From contig CAKTAM010000119.1 of assembly GCA_934527255.1 (NCBI GenBank), positions 1-5,236 of the forward strand: a DNA stretch of 5,236 bases, in the 5' to 3' direction. The notes beneath the pieces were generated by a model. The model worked only from the letters and a program-made list of their open reading frames with translations, made no database searches and was not told where the DNA came from. Shown here piece after piece: positions 1 through 5,236 of the stretch. How positions within the stretch are numbered: position 1 is the stretch's first letter; each line of letters starts with the position of its first letter. This stretch comes from an uncultured Oscillospiraceae bacterium. GTDB taxonomy: Bacteria; Bacillota; Clostridia; Oscillospirales; Ruminococcaceae. The translations under genes and the position numbers were made by a program.

Positions 1-405
1 GCGTATGCCTTTGCGCAGCGCTATCCCGAAATGCCGGTGGTCGTCACTGGCGGGCAGGGCCGCGGTGAGGCGCGCACGGAGGCTTCGGCCATGAAAGAGT
101 ATCTGGTGGCCAGGGGCCTGCCGGAGGAGCGTATCCTGCTGGAGGATCGTTCCACCTCCACGGCCGAGAATTTTCAGTTTGCCAAAACGGTGCTGGCCGA
201 AAACGGCTATACCGATGTGCAGACGGTGGCCTATGTGACCAATCGCTTTCACTGTTACCGCGCGGGGCTGATCGCTTCCCGCACCGGGCTGACCGCCCAT
301 GCCGTACCGGCCTCTCTTGGCACGGTGGCCATATTGCCGTCTTACCTGCGAGAGGTTCTGGCGGTGCTGTACTATTGGCTGCTGCGGCGCGGCCCGATCG
401 GCTGA
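1..405 (+). CDS. DUF218 / YdcF-SanA-like protein, C-terminal part (5' end outside window)
   Basis: The reading frame is open from base 1 and ends at TGA 403-405, leaving 134 visible residues. An ATG at position 31 is internal to the domain and is not a credible start. Family marks seen in order are a beta strand ending in VTGGQG (visible residues 15-20), the E/A-x2-M-x2-YL-x3-GLPEERI block (about 28-45) with the following acidic residue, STSTAEN (51-57), and VTNRFHCYRA (79-88), which matches the usual V-T-s-x-F-H-x-x-R-A. It closes with a hydrophobic REVLAVLYYWLL segment (117-128), typical of the family C-terminus. DUF218 proteins (YdcF, SanA, ElyC) are linked to envelope functions, but the reaction is unknown for most. 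The missing N-terminus would normally carry one or more membrane helices, so membrane location is inferred. The AAA+ gene follows after 38 bases with no terminator seen, so co-transcription is plausible. Confidence 0.85.
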   Translation, partial: AYAFAQRYPEMPVVVTGGQGRGEARTEASAMKEYLVARGLPEERILLEDRSTSTAENFQFAKTVLAENGYTDVQTVAYVTNRFHCYRAGLIASRTGLTAHAVPASLGTVAILPSYLREVLAVLYYWLLRRGPIG

Positions 406-430
406 AAACAAACGTCATGCTTGAAAAGTG

Positions 431-435
431 AGGAG
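431..435 (+). promoter_or_regulatory. Ribosome binding site of the AAA+ ATPase gene
   Basis: AGGAG lies 8 bases upstream of the ATG at 444, a standard Gram-positive spacing. It supports 444 as the start. No promoter is visible in the 38-base gap before the gene. Confidence 0.75.
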
Positions 436-443
436 AAACGACG

Positions 444-1619
444 ATGGAAAAGGACGATATCATCTCCCAGCAGTGGGAGCTTATCCGTACAATGACGGAA
501 AACAACCTGCGCAATGTCGGCAGCGACCTTTGGGGCATGCCCTCTGCTCCGACCCCCAAGCCGCCGCAGCCCTGGCCGGAGACGCCGACCGAGCCGCCTG
601 CGCAGACGGCCGGGCCCGCTGCGGAAAAGTCTGGCCATTCTGAGGGCGCCGCCCCGGCGCAGCCGGAGCAGCAGCCGACGCCGGAGGAGACCCCGCCGGA
701 AAGCATTGACGACCTGCGCGAGGAGCTGAACAGCTACATCGGGCTGGAGCAGGTAAAAGCGGAGGTCAACGACCTGATCAATCTGGTGACAGTGTACCAG
801 ATGCGTAGACAGCATGATCTGCCGACGGTGGATATGAGCCTGCATCTGGTGTTTACCGGCAACCCGGGCACCGGCAAAACCATGATGGCCCGCATGATGG
901 CCCGCATCTATAAAAGCCTTGGCATGCTCAGCAAGGGGCATCTGGTCGAGGTGGATCGTTCCGGCCTGGTGGCCGGTTATGTGGGGCAGACCGCCATCAA
1001 AACCGGCGAGGTCATTCAAAAGGCGCTGGGCGGCGTGCTGTTTATCGACGAGGCATATGCTTTGAACAGCCGCAGCGAAAACGACTTTGGGCAGGAGGCC
1101 ATTGACACCCTGCTTAAGGCCATGGAGGATCACCGCGAGGATCTGGTGGTGATCGTAGCGGGTTACGTCGACGAGATGGAGGAGTTCATCCATTCCAACC
1201 CCGGCCTGGAATCCCGCTTCAACCGTTATCTGTTCTTTGAAGATTACAGCGTGGAGGAAATGCTCGCCATTTTTGAAATGCGCTGCAAAAAAAGCTGCTA
1301 TACGCTGGAGGATGGGGCAAGGGATGCCCTGAAGGCATATTTCCTTACCCGCAGTCTGGAGGATCCCATTGCCTTTGGCAACGCGCGCGGCGTCCGCAAC
1401 ACCTTTGAAAAGGTGCTGGTGCAGCAGGCTAACCGTCTTTCTGCCATGGAAAAGGTAGAGAAAGAGGATCTGATGCTGCTGAAGGAGGAGGACGTGCTGG
1501 CGCTGCTGCCCGCCGGGGCGCAGCCGACAGCCGATGAGGCCCCGGCCGCTGAGACAAAGGCGGCAGAGGATACGGCGGCCGGGGAAGGCGAGGACGCTTC
1601 CCCGGCGGATGCGCAGTAA
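444..1619 (+). CDS. AAA+ ATPase of the CbxX/CfqX (CbbX, SpoVK-like) family
   Basis: This 391-residue protein is a probable hexameric protein-remodelling ATPase. Residues 1-32 look helical. Residues 33-87 are a Pro/Glu/Ala-rich, probably disordered linker. The AAA+ core spans about 88-350, and 356-391 is an acidic Ala-rich tail. Core motifs are Walker A GNPGTGKT (139-146), a pore-loop-like GYVG with Tyr179, Walker B VLFIDEAY (198-205, D202/E203), a sensor-1 region VVIVAGY (235-241), arginine finger in GLESRF (R258), and sensor-2 GNARGVRN (312-319, R315). This combination is diagnostic of the CbbX family, whose members include RuBisCO activase CbbX, SpoVK, and the C-terminal ATPase domain of type VII secretion EccA. 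No RuBisCO, sporulation or ESX gene is in the window, so the client is unknown. All catalytic residues are intact, so it should be active. The low-complexity flanks are not part of the standard fold and may dock a partner (inference). Confidence 0.92.
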   Translation: MEKDDIISQQWELIRTMTENNLRNVGSDLWGMPSAPTPKPPQPWPETPTEPPAQTAGPAAEKSGHSEGAAPAQPEQQPTPEETPPESIDDLREELNSYIGLEQVKAEVNDLINLVTVYQMRRQHDLPTVDMSLHLVFTGNPGTGKTMMARMMARIYKSLGMLSKGHLVEVDRSGLVAGYVGQTAIKTGEVIQKALGGVLFIDEAYALNSRSENDFGQEAIDTLLKAMEDHREDLVVIVAGYVDEMEEFIHSNPGLESRFNRYLFFEDYSVEEMLAIFEMRCKKSCYTLEDGARDALKAYFLTRSLEDPIAFGNARGVRNTFEKVLVQQANRLSAMEKVEKEDLMLLKEEDVLALLPAGAQPTADEAPAAETKAAEDTAAGEGEDASPADAQ

Positions 1620-1628
1620 TACACACAC

Positions 1629-1684
1629 GCCGCTGTGCGCGGCCGGGCGGCATCGTTGGCCGCATCGGGCGCGGTGCGGCGGCC
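1629..1684 (+). other. Two GC-rich hairpins in the gap between the AAA+ and carboxypeptidase genes
   Basis: The 96-base gap holds a 5-bp stem, GCCGC (1629-1633) with GCGGC (1639-1643), and a stronger hairpin at 1659-1680. The second has nine consecutive pairs (one a T-G wobble) closing a 4-base loop at 1668-1671. An alternative pairing of GGCCGC (1658-1663) with GCGGCC (1679-1684) also exists. No T-run follows, since the next bases are mixed and then AT-rich up to the ribosome binding site, so this is not a canonical intrinsic terminator. It could attenuate, pause or stabilise the transcript. The pairings were worked out by eye. Confidence 0.45.
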
Positions 1685-1701
1685 TGTTATTGATAAATAC
1701 A

Positions 1702-1709
1702 AGGGAGGT
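1702..1709 (+). promoter_or_regulatory. Strong ribosome binding site that fixes the carboxypeptidase start
   Basis: AGGGAGGT sits 6 bases before the ATG at 1716, separated by CTTTTT. It decides between this ATG and an in-frame GTG at 1635. The GTG would add 27 residues encoded by the hairpin-rich gap and has no comparable ribosome binding site. Confidence 0.85.
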
Positions 1710-1715
1710 CTTTTT

Positions 1716-3221
1716 ATGGAGCTGCAGCAGGCAGTGTCACGTTTTAAGGAAATTCAGAGGAAAATGGCGGCCTACAATCACGCCATGGGGCTGCTTTATT
1801 ACGATTCCGTCACAACGGCGCCGTCCGATTCATCGCAGACGCTGGGCCAGACGCTGGAGGTGCTGTCGGAGGAAAGCTACCGGCTCTCTGTCAACGAGGA
1901 GTTGAAGGAGATTTTGCGGCAGCTGGTGGAGGAGAAGGACTCGCTGGATGCACAGACCCGCCGCGAAGCGGAAAAAATGTACGAGGAGCAGCAGAAGCTG
2001 GCCCGTATTCCCATGGAGGAGTATGTGGCGTTTCAGGTGGAGGTAAACGAGGCACAGCACGTCTGGCATCAGGCCAAGGAAAAAAGCGACTATGCCCTGT
2101 TTGCGCCGCATCTGGAAAAGCTGATCGCGTTTCGAAAAAAGCAGGCGCGCTATTATCAGCCGGAGGCGGAAAACCTGTATGATGTGCTGCTCAACGAGTA
2201 TGAAAAGGGGCTGACGACGGCTGCGCTGGATGATTATTTTGCACGGCTGCGGGCATCGGTGGCCCCGCTGGTGCAGCGCATCGTCCGGCAGGACAAGCCG
2301 CCGCGCACCGATTTTCTGCAGCGTGTCTGGCCGGTGGAGCAGCAGCGCCGTTTGTCGGATTGGCTCATGCAGCTGCTGACCATTGACCGCAGTCACTGCG
2401 CCATTGGCGAAACGGAGCATCCTTTTACCATCGAGTTCAGCAAAAAGGATGTGCGCATCACCACGCACTATTATGAAAACGATGTTCTCAGCAGCCTGTA
2501 CAGCGTGGTGCACGAGGGTGGGCACGCCCTGTATGAGCTGCATCTGGACGATGCGCTGATCGGTTCCTCGCTGGCGCATGGCACCAGTATGGGCGTGCAC
2601 GAGTCACAATCCCGCTTTTTTGAAAACATGATCGGCCGCTCGCAGGCGTTCTGCCATGTGCTTTATCCCAAGCTGAAGGAGCTTTTCCCACAGCAGATGG
2701 CGGATGTCAGCGAGGAAGAGCTGTACCGTGCGGCCAATCTGGCCCAGCCCTCGCTGATCCGCACCGAGGCGGATGAGCTGACCTATTCTCTGCACATTAT
2801 GGTGCGCTACGAGCTGGAAAAGCGCATCTTTGCCGACGAGCTGACCGTTGACCAGCTTCCGGCCGAATGGAACCGCCTGTACCGGGAGTATCTGGGCATC
2901 GAGGTGCCGGACGACGCACACGGCATTCTGCAGGATTCTCACTGGAGCGGCGGCGATTTCGGCTATTTCCCCAGCTATTCCATCGGCAGCGCCTATGCGG
3001 CCCAGATCTACGCCGCCATGTGCCGCGAGCTGGATGTTCCCGTGCTGGTGCAGCGCGGAGAGCTGGCCCCTGTCGTCGATTGGCTGACGCAGCGCATTTA
3101 CCGGTATGGCTCGCAGATCGATCCGCCGCAGGTGCTGCTCAACTGCTGCGGCGCCGGGTTCGATCCGCAGTATTATATTGATTATCTGACAAAAAAGTTT
3201 ACTGCGCTGTATCAGCTGTAA
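1716..3221 (+). CDS. M32 family metallocarboxypeptidase (carboxypeptidase Taq type)
   Basis: This 501-residue protein has the normal M32 length. It should be a cytoplasmic, metal-dependent exopeptidase that removes C-terminal amino acids from peptides. All family signatures are present in order: HPF (235-237), DVRIT (245-249), the metal site HEGGH (266-270), HESQ (295-298), IRTEAD (348-353) and GILQDSHW (403-410). By family knowledge H266, H270 and E296 bind the metal and E267 is the catalytic glutamate. Residues 60-150 form the charged helical N-terminal cap typical of M32, and there is no signal peptide. The early family motif, usually W-D-x-x-T-x-M-P, reads Y-D-S-V-T-T-A-P at 29-36. The C-terminal region is complete. 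The GH1 glucosidase starts 34 bases downstream with no terminator between, so the two are probably co-transcribed. The likely role is recycling of oligopeptides from uptake or protein turnover. Confidence 0.95.
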   Translation: MELQQAVSRFKEIQRKMAAYNHAMGLLYYDSVTTAPSDSSQTLGQTLEVLSEESYRLSVNEELKEILRQLVEEKDSLDAQTRREAEKMYEEQQKLARIPMEEYVAFQVEVNEAQHVWHQAKEKSDYALFAPHLEKLIAFRKKQARYYQPEAENLYDVLLNEYEKGLTTAALDDYFARLRASVAPLVQRIVRQDKPPRTDFLQRVWPVEQQRRLSDWLMQLLTIDRSHCAIGETEHPFTIEFSKKDVRITTHYYENDVLSSLYSVVHEGGHALYELHLDDALIGSSLAHGTSMGVHESQSRFFENMIGRSQAFCHVLYPKLKELFPQQMADVSEEELYRAANLAQPSLIRTEADELTYSLHIMVRYELEKRIFADELTVDQLPAEWNRLYREYLGIEVPDDAHGILQDSHWSGGDFGYFPSYSIGSAYAAQIYAAMCRELDVPVLVQRGELAPVVDWLTQRIYRYGSQIDPPQVLLNCCGAGFDPQYYIDYLTKKFTALYQL

Positions 3222-3242
3222 GCTGGCGGTCTTGCAAACGAA

Positions 3243-3248
3243 AGGAAG
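3243..3248 (+). promoter_or_regulatory. Ribosome binding site that fixes the GH1 start
   Basis: AGGAAG lies 7 bases before the ATG at 3256. An in-frame TTG at 3232 would add 8 residues and place this site inside the coding region. GH1 proteins normally begin just before the FPxxFxWGxAT strand, which fits the ATG at 3256. Confidence 0.75.
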
Positions 3249-3255
3249 AAAGAAT

Positions 3256-4584
3256 ATGCCGTTTCCGAAGAATTTTGTGTGGGGCGTGGCGACCAGCGCC
3301 GGTCAGATAGAGGGTGGCTGGCTGGAGGATGGCCGTACCCCCAGCATCTGGGACACGTTTGCCCAAAAGCCGGGCAAAATTTTCTGCGGGCAGACCCCCG
3401 CCGTTGCCTGTGACAGCTATCACCGCTATCAGCGCGATGTCGACAACCTCAAAAGGCTTGGGGTGGACAGTCACCGCCTCTCCATTTCGTGGTCGCGCGT
3501 TCTGCCTCAGGGCGTCGGCGCGCTCAATCCGGCCGGAGTCGATTATTACAAACGGGTCTTTACCGCGCTGCGCGAGGCGGGCATTTTCCCCAATGTCACG
3601 CTGTATCATTGGGATCTTCCGCAGGTTCTGGAGGAAAAGGGCGGCTGGCGCAACCGCGACTGCATCGAATGGTTTGGCGAGTACGCGGAAAAAATGTTCC
3701 ATACCTTCGGCGATCTGGTGCCCATGTGGTCGACCGTTAACGAGCCGATCGCCACTTACGTCGGCTATGCGCTGGGCGGCTTTGCGCCGGGCTACACCAA
3801 CGAGGCGTGGGGCAATCAGGCGCGGCATAATATTCTGGTGGCGCATGGGCGTGGGGTCGAGGCATTCCGCGCGGCGTCGCTGCATGACGCAAAGATCGGC
3901 GTCGTCATCGACATCTGGAAGCGCCACGCTTTGACGGATTCCCCCGAGGATGCCGCGCTGGTGCGCGATCAGGACGAGCGCAACTGGAAATTCTATACCG
4001 ATCCTATTTTTGCGGGACATTACAGCGACTATATTCTGCATACGTTGGAGCAGGAGGGCACGCTGATGCACATCGGCCCGCAGGATTATGCCCTGATGAG
4101 CCAGCCGCTGGATTACTATGGCCTGAACGTTTATAACCGCGTGATGGTCAGCACCGATCAGAAGGTGGTGGCCGACTTTACGCAGGGCGGCAACTTTCTC
4201 AATAACCGGACGGAATATTACCCCCGTGCGGTCTATGATGCCATTCATCTGATGCATGACCTGTACGATTTGAAAATTCCCATTTATGTGACGGAGAACG
4301 GCACCTATTTTGAGGGTGACGAGCCGGTCGATCCGGCAACGGGCCGTGTGGAGGACGACGACCGCATCCGCTATATCAGCGGTTTTCTGGAGTGGCTGGA
4401 AAAGGCGCTGGACGAAGGCTTTGATGTGCGCGGGTACTATCTGTGGAGCCTGATGGATAACTTTGAGTGGAGCTCCGGCACCAATTTCAAGTTCGGCATC
4501 ATGCATACGGATTTTGAGACGCTGGAATGCACCCCAAAAAAGAGCTACGAGTGGTACCGCGACTTCATCCGCCGTCACCGCTGA
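3256..4584 (+). CDS. Glycoside hydrolase family 1, probable cytoplasmic beta-glucosidase
   Basis: This 442-residue protein is full length for GH1 and forms a single (beta/alpha)8 barrel. It begins with the FPKNFVWGVATS strand and lacks a signal peptide, so it acts in the cytoplasm. The acid/base is E163 in TVNEP (160-164) and the nucleophile is E347 in VTENG (345-349), giving retaining hydrolysis of beta-glycosides. Sugar-binding residues recognised are Q17, R74, H118 and W119 in YHWDLP, N162, N291, Y293, W397, and E404-W405 in DNFEW. E404 stands where 6-phospho-beta-glycosidases have Ser, and F411/F413 replace their phosphate-binding Lys/Tyr. An unphosphorylated substrate such as cellobiose or another beta-glucoside is therefore most likely. 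Beta-galactosidase or beta-fucosidase side activity cannot be excluded. Oddities are Gly16 in place of the usual aromatic before Q17, and GTNFKFG where GYxxRFG is common. No transporter, PTS or regulator lies beside it. Confidence 0.95.
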   Translation: MPFPKNFVWGVATSAGQIEGGWLEDGRTPSIWDTFAQKPGKIFCGQTPAVACDSYHRYQRDVDNLKRLGVDSHRLSISWSRVLPQGVGALNPAGVDYYKRVFTALREAGIFPNVTLYHWDLPQVLEEKGGWRNRDCIEWFGEYAEKMFHTFGDLVPMWSTVNEPIATYVGYALGGFAPGYTNEAWGNQARHNILVAHGRGVEAFRAASLHDAKIGVVIDIWKRHALTDSPEDAALVRDQDERNWKFYTDPIFAGHYSDYILHTLEQEGTLMHIGPQDYALMSQPLDYYGLNVYNRVMVSTDQKVVADFTQGGNFLNNRTEYYPRAVYDAIHLMHDLYDLKIPIYVTENGTYFEGDEPVDPATGRVEDDDRIRYISGFLEWLEKALDEGFDVRGYYLWSLMDNFEWSSGTNFKFGIMHTDFETLECTPKKSYEWYRDFIRRHR

Positions 4585-4637
4585 AGCCGTACGGCCGCGG
4601 CCCCCGCGGGCATGCGGCTTGCGTAAATGCCGTTTTT
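4584..4637 (+). terminator. Possible terminator: GC-rich hairpin after the GH1 gene
   Basis: AAGCCGTA (4584-4591) pairs with TGCGGCTT (4613-4620, one wobble). Inside it CCGCGG (4595-4600) pairs with CCGCGG (4604-4609) around a CCC loop. The 5' arm starts on the last base of the GH1 stop codon. The nearest T-run, TTTTT at 4633-4637, is 12 bases past the stem, which is too far for a textbook intrinsic terminator. A weaker alternative stem, GGCAT (4609-4613) with ATGCC (4627-4631), ends one base before that T-run and would fit better, but it is only 5 bp with a 13-base loop. Some transcript ending here is plausible but not proven. Confidence 0.4.
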
Positions 4638-4647
4638 CCTGTATAAT
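4619..4647 (+). promoter_or_regulatory. Probable SigA (sigma-70 type) promoter of the acetyltransferase gene
   Basis: A perfect -10 box TATAAT (4642-4647) lies 17 bases downstream of TTGCGT (4619-4624), which matches the TTG half of the -35 consensus. This is the best promoter-like sequence in an otherwise GC-rich window, and it sits in an intergenic gap. Transcription would begin near 4653-4655, giving a leader of roughly 35 bases. The first two bases of the -35 box overlap the 3' arm of the upstream hairpin. Confidence 0.6.
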
Positions 4648-4678
4648 GGAACGACAACGGCAAAAAATACAGCGAAAT

Positions 4679-4682
4679 GGAG
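4679..4682 (+). promoter_or_regulatory. Ribosome binding site of the acetyltransferase gene
   Basis: GGAG lies 7 bases before the ATG at 4690. A nearby ATG at 4677 is in a different frame and does not yield the acetyltransferase protein, so 4690 is the start. Confidence 0.6.
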
Positions 4683-4689
4683 CGTTACC

Positions 4690-5236
4690 ATGTCAAATTT
4701 GTTGATTCTGGGCGCAGGCGGCTTTGGCCGTACCGTGCGGGAGATGACCTTGAATATGGGCAAGTGGGATCGTGTCCTGTGTCTGGACGATTCCAGCCGA
4801 CAGGAGTATGTCATCGGCAAATGCGCCGATTATGTCAGGTTCCGTGAGGAATTCGACGAGGCGTTTCCTGCATTCGGTGATAACGCGTTCCGGCTGGAAT
4901 GGGTGGATCTGCTGCTGGCAGCCGGGTATCGGGTGCCGGTGATCGTGCATCCTACCGCCTTTGTCAGCCCCAGCGCGCAGCTGGGGGCGGGCACCATCGT
5001 CATGCAGAATGCGGTGGTCAATACCGACACCACGGTGGGCCGCGCATGCCTGATCAATTGCGGCGCAGTGGTCGACCATGACAACCAGCTGGCCGAGGGA
5101 GTGCATGTCGGTTTGGGCGCGGTGATAAAGGCATGCTGCAAGCTCAAGCCCTGCCGCAAGGTCGAGGCCGGTACTGTTATCAAAAGTACCCGCCAGAAGA
5201 TCGACGGGGTGGATAACCCCAATTTGGAGGACGCCA
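4690..5236 (+). CDS. PglD/NeuD-like sugar acetyltransferase (left-handed beta-helix), 3' end outside window
   Basis: 182 codons are visible and the frame is still open at the edge. Family members run to about 200-220 residues, so little is missing. The N-terminus has a Rossmann-like strand and glycine loop, LLILGAGGFGR (4-14), as in PglD/NeuD nucleotide-sugar-binding domains. From about residue 86 a hexapeptide-repeat beta-helix begins (VIVHPTAFVSPSAQLGAG, then VVNTDTTVG). The catalytic motif is VDHD (128-131), with H130 the expected general base and D131 its partner. H139 occupies a position usually conserved near the acetyl-CoA site. The expected reaction is acetyl transfer from acetyl-CoA to an amino or hydroxyl group of a nucleotide-activated sugar for capsule, exopolysaccharide or glycoprotein glycans. 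The substrate cannot be read from this sequence. The last visible coils (145-165) fit the repeat poorly, and seven cysteines are spread through the fragment. It has its own promoter upstream and may head a glycan operon beyond the edge. Confidence 0.85.
   Translation, partial: MSNLLILGAGGFGRTVREMTLNMGKWDRVLCLDDSSRQEYVIGKCADYVRFREEFDEAFPAFGDNAFRLEWVDLLLAAGYRVPVIVHPTAFVSPSAQLGAGTIVMQNAVVNTDTTVGRACLINCGAVVDHDNQLAEGVHVGLGAVIKACCKLKPCRKVEAGTVIKSTRQKIDGVDNPNLEDA

Noticed and set aside
549..705. CCG-rich repetitive DNA in the first third of the AAA+ gene, considered as a DNA repeat
   Set aside because: The units are irregular and are explained by Pro/Glu/Ala codons of a disordered linker. There is no repeat-spacer regularity.
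372..1628. A 418-codon open frame on the minus strand opposite the AAA+ gene
   Set aside because: The predicted protein is low-complexity and matches no family I know. The + strand carries intact Walker A/B, arginine-finger and sensor motifs and a ribosome binding site.
1686..1700. AT-rich patch resembling a -10 box (TTGATAAATA) before the carboxypeptidase
   Set aside because: Transcription from it would begin within or after the ribosome binding site, and no suitable -35 box lies at the right distance.
1635..1715. N-terminal extension of the carboxypeptidase from GTG 1635
   Set aside because: The extra 27 residues come from the hairpin-rich gap. The strong AGGGAGGT site sits directly before ATG 1716, and the family length fits the shorter form.
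1830..2600. A 256-codon minus-strand frame opposite the carboxypeptidase
   Set aside because: It is antisense to a clear M32 gene and its translation lacks a recognisable domain, so codon bias explains it.
3232..3255. N-terminal extension of the GH1 enzyme from TTG 3232
   Set aside because: The extra residues would cover the ribosome binding site, and GH1 proteins normally start where the ATG at 3256 puts them.
3199..4578. A 459-codon open frame on the minus strand covering the GH1 gene
   Set aside because: It is the mirror of a GC-rich coding gene. The translation has no recognisable domain, while the + strand encodes a complete GH1 enzyme with catalytic motifs.
4463..4705. An 80-codon + strand frame spanning the GH1 end and the following gap
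   Set aside because: It overlaps GH1 in another frame, crosses the hairpin and promoter, and its product resembles nothing known.

Overview
The window is a compact, GC-rich stretch of bacterial chromosome with five protein-coding genes, all on the + strand. The first gene enters from the left edge and the last runs off the right edge. GC-rich third positions, AGGAGG-like ribosome binding sites and the protein styles (a CbbX/SpoVK-like AAA+ ATPase, an M32 carboxypeptidase with the clostridial type of N-terminus, a cytoplasmic GH1 glucosidase) suggest an anaerobic, GC-rich Firmicute, most plausibly a gut Clostridium-cluster IV / Oscillospiraceae-type organism. That assignment is inferred from style; no rRNA or other marker gene is present.

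Layout: (1) 1-405, C-terminal part of a DUF218/YdcF-SanA-like protein. (2) 444-1619, a single-domain AAA+ ATPase of the CbxX/CfqX (CbbX) family with low-complexity Pro/Glu/Ala-rich segments on both sides. (3) 1620-1715, a 96-base gap with two GC-rich hairpins. (4) 1716-3221, a complete M32 metallocarboxypeptidase with every family motif. (5) 3256-4584, a complete GH1 beta-glucosidase with both catalytic glutamates. (6) 4585-4689, a gap with a GC-rich hairpin running straight into a good sigma-70/SigA-type promoter. (7) 4690 to the edge, a PglD/NeuD-like sugar O/N-acetyltransferase, nearly complete.

The genes do not form one obvious pathway. The first four are closely spaced and could be co-transcribed. 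The promoter at 4619-4647 probably starts a separate unit beginning with the acetyltransferase, which may head a surface-glycan locus beyond the window. The carboxypeptidase and the glucosidase are both cytoplasmic scavenging enzymes, acting on peptides and on beta-glucosides. The AAA+ protein is a likely protein remodeller of unknown client, and the DUF218 protein probably works at the envelope.

I found no mobile element, CRISPR array, tRNA, rRNA or riboswitch, and nothing that amounts to a convincing new system. The items most worth checking are the AAA+ ATPase with its unusual flanks, the cysteine-rich acetyltransferase, and the two structured intergenic regions.
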